Positions 44,881-57,272 of a stretch of DNA of 64,000 nt are shown here, piece by piece. Under the pieces are notes generated by a model. The model was given only the letters and a program-made list of their open reading frames with translations, made no database searches and was not told where the DNA came from. Numbering within the stretch: position 1 is the first letter of the stretch; each line of letters starts with the position of its first letter. The position numbers and the translations under genes were made by a program. Source of the DNA: Cinnamomum chago (taxonomy: Eukaryota > Streptophyta > Magnoliopsida > Laurales > Lauraceae); the NCBI GenBank assembly GCA_038049695.1, contig CP142455.1, positions 24,527,501-24,591,500 on the forward strand. Direction: 5' to 3'.

Positions 44881-45179
44881 GCTTTGCCCAAATATAATAA
44901 AGGAATATTAAAGAGGTGAAGGTTGTAGGATATAAGAAAATGGTGGAGATGTGACTTTGCTTTCCTAGGATTTAATTTACTAAGGTGACACTGTAAAATA
45001 AAGTGAGTTTTAGTGAAGGACCGCATTGGATTTAGTGGTTGTTTTTCTTTTTGCCATTAGAAACACTTTTTTGCGGTGGAAAAACTTTTGCACCACTAAT
45101 CCTCCTACATTGCCCTAGACAGTCTATTAGGACACAACTATCAACAGCCTGTGCTATGCACGGTGCACCTTGATTTTCT

Positions 45180-48100
45180 TGCGTTGATATCGGGACCCAG
45201 GTGGGCCACCCGATGACCCATCCGATCCGTGGATCCAAAGGAGGACCCATGAGCGACCTAGTAGGTGGTGGACCTGTGCAAGGTGGGCCCTGTTTGGCCC
45301 ACTATCCAACGTTTGAGCAGAGAAAGGCAGAGTACGTGTTTTAGGAAGCAGTTAAGAAGCGTTAATTTTTTTTTTAAGTTTCAGTAATTGTTTGGGCCAT
45401 TCAGTTTCTTGTGTTCATATCGGGACTCAGGTGGGCCACCCGATGACCCATCCGCTCCGTGGATCCGAAGAAGGACCCATCGGAGAACCATTATGTGGTG
45501 GACCCGTGCTATGTGGGCCCTATTTGGCCCACCATCTAGCGTCTGATTAGAGAGAACGAGAGGACGTATTTTAGGAAGCAGTTAATAAGTGAGAATTTTT
45601 TTAATTTAAGTTTTGGACCATTTAGTTTCTTGCATTGATACCGGGACCTAGGTGGGCCACACGATGACCCATCTGATCCGTGGATCCGAAGGAGGACCGA
45701 TGGACGACCCAGTAGGTGGTGGACCCATGCAAGGTGGGCCCTGTTTGGCCCACCATCCAACGTCTGATCAGAAAAAGGGCGATGGGAAAATACAAAGTTA
45801 CGTAGTGGTTTTTTTTTTTTAGGAAGTTATGTGAGTCAGTTAGTGAGAGTGGAGAGAGTTTTTTTTTAGGAAGTTATGTGAGTCGGTTAGTGAGAGTGGA
45901 GAGGGAGAGGAGATGCTGACACCTGGAGTCATGTGGTTAAATGAAGGGAAAACACATTCCCTTAGTAATATAGCGACCCATTAGGTGGTGGACCCGTGCA
46001 AGGTGGGCCAACAAGGCCCACCATCCAGCGTCTAATCAGAGAGAGGGAGAGTACGTGTTTTAGGAAGCAGTTAAGAAGCGAGAATTTTATTTTTTTTTTA
46101 TTTTCAATCATTGTTTGGGTCATTTAGTTTCTTGCGTTGATATCGGGACCAAGGTAGGCCATCGGATGACCCATCCGATCTGTGGATCCGAAAGAGGACG
46201 CACCGGCGACCCATTAGGTGGTGGACCCGTGCGAGGTGGACCTTGTTTGGTCCACCATCCAGTGTTTGATTAGAGAGAGAGATGACGTATTTTAGGAAGC
46301 AGTTAAGAAATGGGAATTTCTTTTTTTTTCTTTTTAAGTTTCAGACATTGTTTGGGCCATTCAATTTTTTACGTTGATACCGGGACCCAGGTGGGCCACC
46401 CAATGACCCATCCGATCCGTGGATCCGAAGGAGGACCCACCGGCGACACATTAGGTGGTGGACCCGCGCGAGGTGGGCCCTGTTTGGCCCGCCATCGAGC
46501 GTCTAATCAGAGAGAATGAGAGAATGTGTTTTAGGAAACAGTTAAGAATTGGGATTTTTTTTAAGTTTCAGTCATTGTTTGGGCCATTCAATTTCTTGCG
46601 TTGATACCGGGACCCAGGTGGACCACTCGATGAGCCATTTGATCCGTAGATCCGAAGGAGGACCCAAGGGCGACCCAGTAGGTGGTGAACCCGTGCAAGG
46701 TGGGCCCTATTTAGCCCAACATCCAATGTCTGACCAGAGAAAGGGAGAGTATTTGTTTTAGGAAGCAATTAAGAAGCGGGAAATTTTTTTTAAATTTTGC
46801 AGTCATTGTTTGAGCCATTCAGTTATTTGCGTTGATACCGGGACCCAGGTGGGCCACTCGATGACCCATCCGATCCGTGGATCCGAAGGAGGACGCACAA
46901 GCGACCCATTAGGTCGTGGACCCGTGTGAGGTGGGCCTTGTTTGGCCCACCATCCAGTGTCTGAGCAGAGAGAGGGAGATGACATACTTTAGGAAGCAGT
47001 TAAGAAGTGGGATTTTTTTTAAGTTTCAGACATTTTTTGGGCCATTCAGTTTCTTTCGTTGATACCGGGACCCAGGTGGGCCACCCGATGACCCATCCGA
47101 TCATTCGATCCGAAGGAGGACCCACCGGTGACCCATTAGGTGGTGGTCCCGTGTGAGGTGGGCCCTGTTTGGCCCACCGTCTAACGTCTGATCTGAGAGA
47201 AGGGGAGGACATGTTTTAGAAAACAGTTAAGAATTGGAAATTTGTTTTTGTTTTATTTTTTTCTAAGTTTCAGTCATTGTTTGGGCCATTCAGTTTCTTG
47301 CGTTGATACCGGGACCCAGGTGGGCCACCTGATGACCCATCTGATATGTAGATCCGAAGGAGGACCCATGAGCGACCCAGTAGGTGGTGGACTCGTGCAA
47401 GGTGGGCCCCGTTTGGCCCACCATCCAATGTCTTACCAGAGAAAGGGATAGTATTTGTTTTAGGAAGCAGTTAAGAAGCGAGAATTTTTTTTAAGTTTTA
47501 CAATCATTGTTTGGGCCATTCAGTTTCTTGCATTGATACCGAGACCCAGGTGGGCCACCTGATGACCCATCCGATCCGTGGATCCGAAGAATGACCCACT
47601 AGAGACCGATTATGTGGTGGACCCGGGCGATGTTGGCTCTGTTTGGCCCACCATCCTGCGTTTGATCAGAGGGAGGGAGAGTACGTGTTTTATGAAACAG
47701 TTAAGAATTGGGAATTTGTTTTTGTTTTTTTTTTTTTTTTAAGTTTCAGTCATAGTTTGGACCATTCAGTTTCTTGCATTGATACAGGGACCCAGGTGGG
47801 CCACCCGATGACCCATCCGATCTGTGGATCCGAATGAGGACTCATGGGTGACCTAGTTGGTGGTGAATCTGTGCAAGGTGGGCCCTGTTTCTCCCACCAT
47901 CCAACGTTTGCTCAGAGAAAGGGAGAGTACGTGTTTTAGGAAGCAGTTAAGAAGCGTTGATTTTTTTTAAGTTGCAGTCATTGTTTAGGCCATTCAGTTT
48001 CTTGCATTGATACCGGGACTCAGGTGGGCCACCCAATGACCCATAGGATCCGTGGATCCTAAGAAGGACCCACCAGAGACCCATTATGTGGTGGACCTGT

Positions 48101-48840
48101 ACGATGTGGGCCATGTTTAGCCCACCATCCTGCATATGATCAGAGAGAGGTAGAGTACGTGTTTTAGGAAGCAGTTAAGAATTAGAAATTTGTTTGTGTT
48201 CCCTTTTTTTTTAAAGTGTGGGTCATTCAGCTTCTTGCGTTGATACCGGGACCCAGGTGGGCCACCCGATGACCCATCTGATCCGTGGATCCGAAGGATG
48301 ACCCATGGGTGACCTAGTAAGTGGTGGACTCGTGCAAGGTGGGCCAAACATCCAACGTCTGATCAGAGAAAGGGAGAGTATGTGTTTTAGGAAGTAGTTA
48401 AGAAGCGTTAATCTTTTTTTTTTTTAAGTTTCAGTCATTGTTTGGGCCATTCAGTTTCTTGCGTTCATACCGGGACTCAGGTGGGTCACCCGATAACCCA
48501 TCCGATCCATGGATTTGAAGAAGGACCTATTGGAGACCCATTATGTGGTGGACCCGTGCAATGTGGGCCCTGTTTGGCCCACCATCCAGCGTCTGATCAG
48601 AGAACGGGAGATGACGTATTTAAGGAAGCAGTTAAGAAGTGAGAATTTTTTTTTTCAGTTTCAGACTTTGTTTGGACCATTCAGTTTCTTGCGTTGATAT
48701 CGGGACCTAGGTGGGCTACCCGATTACCCATCTGATCCATGGATCCGAAGGAGGTCCCATGGGCGACCCAACATGTGGTGGACCCATGCAAGGTGGGCCC
48801 TGTTTGGCCCACCATCCAACGTCTTATCAGAGAAAGAGCG
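45180..48840. repeat. Tandem array of 15 units of about 231 bp
   Basis: Each unit contains cttgcgttgataccgggac, cccaggtgggccac, gatgacccatccgatccgtg, ggtggacccgtgcaaggtgg, the hairpin ggtgggccctgtttggcccacc, and gtgttttaggaagcagttaag. Unit starts are near 45184, 45414, 45635, 46136, 46373, 46599, 46833, 47060, 47302, 47533, 47778, 48007, 48238, 48465 and 48693. Many short open frames in the array are the same shadow repeated. A unit-independent tail follows unit 3 (45781-45970) and unit 15 (48841-49005). Confidence 0.93.
45781..45970. repeat. First copy of the array tail
   Basis: Contains gggaaaatacaaagttacgtagtgg, a poly-T, gaagttatgtgagtcggttagtgagagtgg and cattcccttagtaatatag. It recurs at 48841-49005, so the array comprises two similar elements (3 and 12 units) side by side. 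Confidence 0.75.
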
Positions 48841-49005
48841 AAGGGAAAATACAAGGTTACGTAGTGGTTTTTTTTTTTTTTTTTTTTTGAGGAAGTTATG
48901 TGGGTCGGTTAGTGAGAGTGGAGAGGGAGATGAGATACTGACACTTGGAGCCATGTGGATAAAGGAAGGGAAATTAAATACATTCCCTTAGTAATATAGA
49001 TAGAT
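48841..49005. repeat. Second copy of the array tail
   Basis: Matches 45781-45970. The poly-T stretch here is 22 bases. Confidence 0.75.
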
Positions 49006-49010
49006 AACAG

Positions 49011-49376
49011 TAACATTAGCGGCGGAAAAGATTTTCACTGCAAAATATTATTTTTAGTGGCGGGAAAAAACTTTTGATCACTTCTTTTTGGTATTGTGAT
49101 GGCGGGGCATTCACCCATCTTCCTTTGATTTCCATTGAAAGAGACATTATTTGATGATCATTTCTTAATATACATCTTTATTCTCTATCTTTAACCACTT
49201 GTGACATGAATTCCTGTCTATGCAAACAAACAGTCCCGACAATTTATCATCCTCAATATTTAAGAGCAAATACATTTACTTAATACAAACAGATATGGAT
49301 TCAGTAGAAAGGTAAAGGAAGAAATGTGAAGCACGAACGAAAACATACAAGAGGGTGATGGATATATAACAACATC
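49011..49376. other. Downstream flank of the HMA gene, no gene seen
   Basis: The start (agcggcggaaaagatttt, tagtggcgggaaaaaactttt) resembles sequence left of the array (45034-45098), suggesting that both lie in one larger element. Confidence 0.4.
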
Positions 49377-52353
49377 TCACATGATAGAACAAAAACTTGG
49401 GCTATCCTCGTCAATCTCATATCCAACATAGTATGGATATCCATGACACTGTGGTTGAATTCGAGCTTTTTCATCCTTTTTTGGATCTTTCTTTTCATCC
49501 TTCTTTTCTTCTTTCTTCTCTTGTTTTGGCTTCACCTCTTCTATAGTGACAATATTTGTGTTGCCCACATTCTTCCTCAATCTCTTGACTAAGCAACTTG
49601 AATCGACTTCCTCGCCAATGACCACAACCTGATCTTGCTCCTTTCCTTCTATGGCCACAGAAATGACACCTACATCGGGATTTTTAAATCAAGTCATAAA
49701 GACATGTAATTTTTTAGGGGGATCACTGCTTTAAAATACTTGGAAATTCATTGAGGTACTAATTAATTACTCAGGTGGGACTGACCGAATACATGCATAG
49801 TTTGCCTCGGTCAGACTCATTCGAACTAATGTTACCTGTGATTTATTAAGCTGAGTTGAGTCATCCAATTTGGGTCAGTAAGAATGACGTACGGTTGAAA
49901 AAATGATGGGGACAGATTTTGAGAAATGACATCCATAGGATTGGCTTCACTATTCCATTGTAGATCTAATGTAATGTTCGCTGAATTAGTCAATGATCAT
50001 TTCATGTCAGTATGATTAATTAACTTATCTATTTGTGAAGTTAGATAATATAGAATTCACTGTCACATGTGAGGAAACGTGTATGCACGTACCACATGTG
50101 TTTCTGTAATTAATTACAACATGGATCCTTAACCACTAAAGATTCTCTTAACCACTAAAGATTCTATCATAGAGACTCTCCTTTTGAAATTGGACATGTG
50201 TCCTATTAAATATAAGAGTTCTCTAGGATCTTGATGAATGCAGAAGATTAATTAGATCTATGAAGTGCTTCCAACTCAACCATATGCTCTTATTTTGACA
50301 AAGTAGCTTGTGCTTGGTCCTGATTTGCAGAAAATTTGGGAAACCAGAATTACATCAGTAGCTCCATCTATTTCTTTTTGCTTCCTCTTTTTTTCTGGCC
50401 AAGTTGGGGGTTTGTTGTTGTAGCGTGTTTTTAGGCTTCTTTTTATGTTTTGCTCTATTTTTTGGGTTCGCAGGTATTGTTGTGCTCACATTAATTGGCC
50501 CAAAAATGGTCCCTTTTTTGCTGTAAATCTTGTTATATTGTATTTAATATACCAATCTTAACTTGAAAAAAAAAAAAAAAAAGTGCTTCCAACAGTCAAA
50601 GAAAAGATGTCAAATTTAACGGCATAAAATGGGCATTTAAAACATAAGACTTCTAACACGACTCACTGCATTGCCTTATAATAAACATATGATCACATAA
50701 TTAGTAGTTGGCTAGATCAAAAGTCTACTATCAATTATGCCACACGTCACATTTTCATTGACTCGTTATAATTAGAGTCATATATATATATATATATGAG
50801 GATTTTATAGGAAGAAACCCTAAGATGGCCCGTGCACGAAAAACAACCTCATACTTTCTTTTACACAAAAAAGGCCCTCCCACCAATTTTAACATCTTTT
50901 TTTACACCTTTTTAGACTGAGTCACGATGTCGTCGCTTGTTTCAATTGAGCAACGATATCATCACTCGTGTCCTCTTCTTCCTCTTTTTCTTTCTTTCCT
51001 CTTCCGGCCTCCTCTTTTTCCATCTCCCCTACTCCATTTCTCGCTCAACCCACTACCCACAACACCTCCATTTTGGTCAACTCTTTCCTATTTTTACCTT
51101 CTCACACCATCCATCTTCATCTTAAACTTGCATAAAACCCATGCATCCAAACCAAAGGGGCTGAAGTTGAAGACAAAGCTAAAGATCCACAAACAAACAA
51201 AAGAAAAAGATTTCCCCTTTAATAGGAAATGTCTGCTAACCCATCATTTTAACGAGGAAAGAAAAACAAAAATGAAAAGAACTACATAAAGGAATTTCTA
51301 AATACTTGTGGAGCATCTTTTTTCGTTGCAGGAGGGTAGATAATTTACTTGCATGAAGCATGGGATTTTATGAAGAGTACGCCATTAGAACCAAATACAA
51401 GCGTGTGGGGCGCTCTTCTTGGAGCGATGAATGGAATGGGGGAGATGGAGTAGAGGGGCGTGAAGAAGGAAAAAATAAGAGGAAAAAAGAGACACGAGCA
51501 ACGATATTAAAAGGTAAAACAAAAATAGATATATATATATATATGTATGTATGTATGTATGTATATATAAGCTTATGATATATTTTGTTAAGGTCTGGTC
51601 AAATCCATTTGTGAGAGGCACATTTCAACATGGCAAGCTCTATGATTTCGATTAATGGAGTTAATCATGCCCTAAGACATTGTTCAATTCAACAATAAAA
51701 AGCTGCTGCTTTATGGTTGATTTTGAAGTTTATGAAAATTATCAATAGGGTAACATAAAATGAGAATATATATAGGAGTACTGACCATCGGAAGCTGCAG
51801 CGATCTCCAAAGCCTTCGATCGGCATTTCGGACAATGCATATCCACCTTCATAACTAGCTTTTGCTGCACATACAAGATTAGAGGGAAAAAAAAAAACTG
51901 ATTTTTTAGCATGAGCCTTGATTTGCTTAAATATACTGAACTTTTCATGAGATGACTCATATCAAATTTCCCATTCAAATTAACTAATGCAACCCAATTT
52001 ACAGCTGGGGTTTTCTTTAAAAAGAATATGAAAATAAGTTACCAGAGAGAACAACTTTCTTTGATACCATCTTAACACATTCCACAATTTTGATTTCAAG
52101 AAAACATGATTCCTTCAATTTCAACGGAAAACAGATTTGGTTTTAAGAGGTTCGCCCAACTTCTTCTTTTCTGTTTTTTTCCAATCTCATAAAATAGATC
52201 AAACATATTTCACTGTAGAGAATTTATCATGCAGAAGGAAAGAAATCAGTATGCAAATATAATGTAGCAGAATGCTGTGGCAGACAAACATACCCTTGGA
52301 ATTGTAAATTTTATTAGAATCGTGATTGGATCTACAAAATTGCGTACCTTCAT
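49377..52353 (-). CDS. Heavy-metal-associated isoprenylated plant protein (HIPP/HMA), three exons, 125 aa
   Basis: Exons are 52353-52348 (ATGAAG, then donor gtacgc), 51864-51786 (acceptor tgtgcag, donor gtcagt) and 49669-49377 (acceptor gatgtag). They join in phase to 126 codons including the stop. The protein starts MKQKLVMKVDMHCPKCRSKA, with the metal-binding MxCxxC motif (Cys13, Cys16). It continues through the ferredoxin-like HMA fold (SVAIEGKEQDQVVVIG, LRKNVGNTNIV), a Lys/Glu-rich linker and a CSIM C-terminus that fits a CaaX prenylation signal. HIPPs bind metals or protein partners at membranes in stress and defence. The ATG in exon 1 is the only in-frame Met before the motif near a donor. 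Everything needed is present, so I regard this as an intact gene. Confidence 0.9.
49670..51785 (-). other. Second intron of the HMA gene
   Basis: 2.1 kb and AT-rich, with a poly-A run (50566-50582), (AT)n at 50782-50797 and (AT)n(GTAT)n at 51531-51566. Open frames here (50927-51289, 51360-51578) have no recognisable domain. Confidence 0.75.
51531..51566. repeat. (AT)n(GTAT)n microsatellite
   Basis: Pure dinucleotide then tetranucleotide repeats within the HMA intron. Confidence 0.85.
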
Positions 52354-52679
52354 CTTCTCTTATCCTTGCACTGGTCTGCACACCCCAAGTGAAAAACTAT
52401 TGCCCTCAAGAGAGTCTTCTTGCAATAGAAAGTGATGGTGGATTTGTCATTTATGCATAAACAGAGACAAGACGACGAGTAGAGAAGGTTCCTGTCAGCT
52501 TCATCCATACGTGGATATTCTTACCTAACAATTAGAAAAATTAGAACTGCACGCGCATTTTTAACTGACCACAAGCAATCTTTTGAAATGGAAGGCAAGT
52601 GTAACTCAAGCGTGGAAATCTACTAATCCTCTCAAAACTTAATTAGTCAAAGTCAAGGCGTTCATCCAAACACCCAGCT
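52354..52679 (-). promoter_or_regulatory. Upstream region of the HMA gene
   Basis: Only about 330 bases separate the ATG from the solo LTR at 52685. A TATGCATAAATG motif (minus strand, about 52449-52460) is the best TATA-like candidate, roughly 100 bases before the ATG. Confidence 0.4.
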
Positions 52680-52684
52680 AAAGG

Positions 52685-55672
52685 TGTAAGACCCCGACCC
52701 GAGTGAACCCGATTAGTGCTAATTAAGTTGCGTTTTAGTGCTAAGCTTGATTTGTGTTTTTGGTCTAGTTGGGTTTGGAATAGCCTTGATTCTAGTTTTG
52801 GGCCTTTTGGAGTGATTGATAGCTTGTGGGGCCCTTTGGGGGTTCCTTTTTCGGCTTTGCTTTTCTCGTGAAATTTTCCCGACGTGTTTTAAATTGTGTT
52901 TTTGGCCCGTTGCATTCATCTTGTAGATTCTTACAACTTTCATGTTGATCCCGTGTCCATTCGAGGCCCCGAAACCCGATTTCATAGCCTTGAGGGTAAA
53001 ACAGTCATTTCACACCAAATCTGTACCCAAAACTTAATATTCTCGAAACCCGCGAAACATATACTTTTTGGAAACTAGATATTTCAACGAACAATTCTTC
53101 CTTCTTCGTCGAATTCATCCGAGGACCCGAGAGAGATGATATCAGCCCATTTAGTTTCATTAGTTGTGGGACCCAATTCAACCCAACTCTTTAGCTAACA
53201 AGAGAAGCCATTAGCCATTCACTTCATTTATCATTTTCCAGCACAAGAGAAGAGTCTAGGGTTTCCCTTGGTTTTCTCTTCTTCTTCTTGCTTCTCCATC
53301 TCAAATCCCCACAAATCTTGCACCAAACTCAAAGTGGAGATCATCTTCTTCTTCCTCATCTTGCAAGCATTCCATTGCTACATTTGTGAAGAGAACCCTC
53401 CATCACAAGACTTCCATTAAGCTTACTCTTGCCATTAGAGGACTTTCCAAGTAAGTGATTCTTCCCATCTCCTAGATTAGTGTTCATCTAGCCTTAGGGA
53501 AGCTACATTTGCATTATTGAAAGCTCTTTCATTTTCATTCTTTGTGTAACCCATTTTAGGGTTGTTTTTGGGGATTTTGCATTGTAGCTTGGACCATTTC
53601 TTGGAGGACTTGATAGAGCTTAATATCATTAATTGAAGACTTGAGGCAAGTGAATGTTTGGATGTTTTTAAGTTTGAAATGGTTTGGAGATGCATTTATG
53701 GTTTTCATGCTTTCATTGATTGTTTTCATTGATTTTTCCATGGTTGAAATAAATGATCTTTACACATCTTGATAGCCTCATTTAATGTCTTGGAATCATG
53801 TGTTTAAGTCACCTTGTTCATAGTTAATTGTGGTTGTTGAGGTGTTGGAAGGAAAGGAAACAAAAAGGAGAAAAATCAAGTTCCCGGGCATGCTTCACGC
53901 CCAGTGCCGATCGATCGGACCTACAGGCCGATCGATCGGTCTGTCTTTTAACTGCAAGCCTTTTTGGGCCGATCGATCGGACCCTGTGTATTTCTGGTAC
54001 AGAAATTTGAGTCCGGTGGATTTTGAGATTTTTATTTTTTTCCTTAGTGCTAGGTGGGACCTTGGCTACCCTTTTTTGGACTAATTGGACTATGGGTGAG
54101 ATGTCTTGAGCCGACACTTCTCACGGTTAGTTTGGTGGCATCAAAGTTCAAACCGTTTCAATCTTGAACGGGATAGAATGACGTGATAACTTCTTTATAT
54201 CCAAATATAAGTCTTTTGCCTTGGTTATCGCGAATTCTATTCCTTTCGATGACTGAATAGGTTGGTCGATGTTTCCGAATTAATGTCATGCCTAGGATGG
54301 ACCGTTCCTAGTCTTGATTTTCCTAGTATAACACCTAGTTATAACCATAAGCTCATTTTAAGTTTGAAAATCGTAAAAGTGCATAAGGAGCCCGGAATGT
54401 CTTCAAACTCAAGGAGTACCAAGTTTTTTCCATAATCAACATACGGGACCCCTATTCACTCAATTAGATCTTAAAGTCATTGTCCTTCCTGATTTAGTAT
54501 AGTTCATTATATTGCTCTATTTCCAAGACTTGCTTTACATGAATTGTTTTCCCGAAAGCATGATAATAGCATTGACTTGTCCAGATATGTATTGCCCGAC
54601 ATGAAATGACAGTGTACCTTGAGCACCCCCATTTTCCCCATTTATTTACTGTACTTGATTTACTTGTATATGTCTTGATTGGTTTTATCCTATGAGTCGG
54701 CATCACTAAGCTTGGATACCTTGTCAGTCTGATCCACTGACTTGGATATCCCTCTCCCGTCCCGCCAGCTGCAGTTTGGATCCCGATACCCGGTCATTAC
54801 CGTGGTCCCGTCCCGATACCCGGTTCGCTACCGTGGTCCCGTTCCCGTATAATTATATTGTATATATGTATACGTTGTTTCTCCTCACCTTGTGTGACTG
54901 AGATCAACGTCCCGTGATACTGTTGTCACTTTAGTGACAGAGGACTTAGCTTTATGTGATTGCCACCTTGTTATTCCCGATTCCTTGGTTACCTCATATG
55001 TTTTATCTTGTTTACTTGTTTTATAGCAAATGATTTACCTGCTTTATGAGAGTTCTTGCTTAAACAGATTTATATGCTTTTCAAGAGATTTCCTCTATAT
55101 TATTGTTGCTGTATCTTGTCATTCTCTTGCCAGACCGTCGTGTCTGATCCTTTGCTTTGGTACTCAGGTCCCGTTGCCGGTTTCCTTGAGGAGGAGCCGG
55201 AGGAGGCGGTAGGTGAGCTGCAGCCTCTAGTTGAGTGGCGTGCTGACGATGTCATGTAGACATCGGGTTGCCAAGAGGCGTAACATTTTGGGGAGAACTT
55301 GTTAACTATTCTTTGGGTTATTATTTTGTAATATTGGCCTTTGTTGGCCTCTAATTTTGGGGAATGTAACTAAATGATATTTTGTCTAACTTTAACAACC
55401 TTTGGGAAACATGCTATAGATCATTGCTCTTTCTGATACAGTTTGATATTGATGTTAATGCTTGCATGACTAGATATAGTCTAACTATTTGATTTGCTAC
55501 ACGCTTCTGCATTAAAAAGAAACATTCATGCAAGGTTTTGATATCCTCACCGCGGACACCTGTGGGAAATTAAATAAGTTGTATTTTGAGGAGGTAGATA
55601 ATCCTCTTGAATAATCATCACACACTATTGGTCCCGATCCCGGATTGGGGTTCCCGGTCCGGGGTCGCGACA
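52685..55672 (+). mobile_element. Solo LTR of 3.0 kb, same family as 39663-43480
   Basis: Starts TGTAAGACCCCGACCC and ends GGGGTCGCGACA, with an exact duplication AAAGG (52680-52684 and 55673-55677). It shares with the other copy the same order of blocks: ttgggcc...ggggttcc, tctacaactttcatgtt, ggtgggaccttggctaccc, cttgagccgac, cataaggagcccggaatgtc and gtcccgtcccg. There is no coding region. The class is inferred only. Confidence 0.88.
53907..53981. promoter_or_regulatory. Three CGATCGATCG palindromes in the 3.0-kb solo LTR
   Basis: Boxes centre near 53913, 53934 and 53975. They occupy the position held by GGTCGACC boxes in the sibling LTR. The segment 53930-53954 is identical to 24800-24824 of the copia LTR. 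Confidence 0.7.
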
Positions 55673-55677
55673 AAAGG

Positions 55678-55973
55678 GATACTTTTGGGAGAAATATAAA
55701 TCTTGTTAATTTATTTGTCATGACCTCTTCATCATAATAGCCTTTTTTTTTTTCATTAGCAATCCAAACACACGCACTCTCATTATAAGTAAAAATAATT
55801 GTAAGGATGTTTGGATGCTTTATTCTCCAATCCTCCTTGTCACGCGGTCCACTGGTAAGTAAAATGAATAGTCTTTTACTAATCACCTGACCCAGAATTG
55901 CTCGGGGCTTCTGGGTCCATTAGACTGTTGAAATACAAGAGGAGTGCTTGATTAGGCATTTACCTAGAGTGTG
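55678..55973. other. Short AT-rich stretch, no gene seen
   Basis: Nothing recognisable. The open frame on the minus strand (55512-55886) is incidental. Confidence 0.45.
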
Positions 55974-56740
55974 TTTTTTTTTTCCCCTGAAAGGGTAATT
56001 GTATTAAAAGCAAAGAACAAAATAAAGACTTTTAGAGAAAAGTCCCCAAAGAGATCACCAGAGGCAGAAGAACAAAAGGAAAAAGAGAAAGGAGCAAAAA
56101 TAAAAATACAATGAGCTAGATACAGGAGTATGAACTTCCAAAAAAAATGAATTAAGTTTTAAAGTTGAAATCTATTGACAGGCTTGGCAATGCGACCCAA
56201 GGAGACAAGCAGCAAATCTTGGAGCCGTTTCTTGATTCTGGACTGAGAAGGAAGAATTCCTTTAAACATTTCATCATTCCTAACTTTCCATAAGAAGAAA
56301 GCACTTGCCAAGAAAACCAACGCAAGAGCTTTTCTACCCAGAGCATCACAGTTTGCTGAAAGCGGGGTCTAGATAGCTATTAGAGTGAAGGACAGATGGA
56401 CTCGAGCTCTTGCAATGCTAAGAATCCAAATCCAAAGATCTACCGCAAAAGGACAGAGGAAAAAAAAAGGGAGAGCGAACTCGAAAGCTTTCTTGCAGAG
56501 ACAATATCTAGAGGCTATTGAGAACCCCACAAATTGTGCCCAATCTTGAGTGAGGGGTTTTTTGATGCAGCAAGCACCAACTAAAGCATGAAATTCGAGG
56601 AAGACAGAACTTGCTCCAGATGAAAGGAGCCCAATTGATAGTGGACGATCTTTAACAAAAAAGATGCCGAGCAGCTTTGAGGGGTAAGAAACTATCTCTT
56701 TGAGATATCCAAGATAGAGTGTCAACTGCATTCTGGTTTA
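55974..56740 (-). mobile_element. 5'-truncated LINE (L1-type) 3' end
   Basis: The minus strand encodes a decayed zf-RVT-like C-terminal region (SRYCLCKKAFEFAL, FLCPFAVDLWIW) followed, after frameshifts, by a Lys/Leu-rich tail. It ends in ttttaatacaattaccctttcagggg and an A-run (T-run 55974-55983 on plus). This order is that of plant L1 ORF2 ends. Only the last 0.75 kb remains. Confidence 0.6.
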
Positions 56741-57003
56741 GCACAAGGGACCGAGATGCCTGCGTTAGAAGAGATATAACTCCAGCTAGAAGATGGATGG
56801 GATGCACCAAGTGTTATTGGGAAAGATGGAGGATAAACGGTCTCGAGAAGAGAAAAGGAGATCAGGGGAATTGATCAGCTATAATAATATACAAGGAGAT
56901 CAGGGAATCGACGCAAGAGCATTTACGTAGAATTAGTTCCACAACATTTTTCGCCATCTAATAATATACAACCTCACTGTATATCAGCATGCTATAGGAT
57001 GCC
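56741..57003. other. No gene seen
   Basis: Contains an (approximate) duplicated acaaggagatcagg motif only. Confidence 0.4.
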
Positions 57004-57190
57004 TTTTTTTTTTTTTTTTTTTGGTATCCCAACTAAGGAGGGCTAGGTCTCCAAGAGAATTGGTTGAACATACGAGGAGAAAACCTGCAAATATGGGGAC
57101 TAAACTCGTATGTGCGAGGAGTGAGACCTTGGACCTTCCAATGAGAACTGCAGCGTCTTAGCAACAGGTAAGATGCCATTCACACATGAT
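57004..57190 (-). mobile_element. Probable tRNA-derived SINE
   Basis: On the minus strand a possible A box (tcttacctgttgctaaga) and B box (ggtccaaggtctcac) lie about 35 bases apart. They are followed by a body ending ccctccttagttgggatacc and a 19-base A-run (T-run 57004-57022 on plus). The boxes are degenerate and the 5' end is not sharply defined. Confidence 0.45.
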
Positions 57191-57272
57191 GCATGATTAG
57201 GTAAAGAACAAATGTGTTTCTTGACACAATTCTCCCATTGTCTCCCTGCCTGGTGTTTTATGTCTTCGGGGT

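Noticed and set aside
46310-48642. Series of similar open frames of 60-76 residues
   Set aside because: They are the same shadow repeated in each 231-bp array unit. Codons do not show conservation between units.
45180-48840. CRISPR-like array
   Set aside because: Units are contiguous near-identical 231-bp repeats with no short repeat/spacer pattern, in a plant genome.
57251-57272. TG at 57251 as the outer start of the left LTR
   Set aside because: The 22-26 bases do not align well with the right LTR start, and no target duplication supports it, so I start the LTR at the first solid match (57273).
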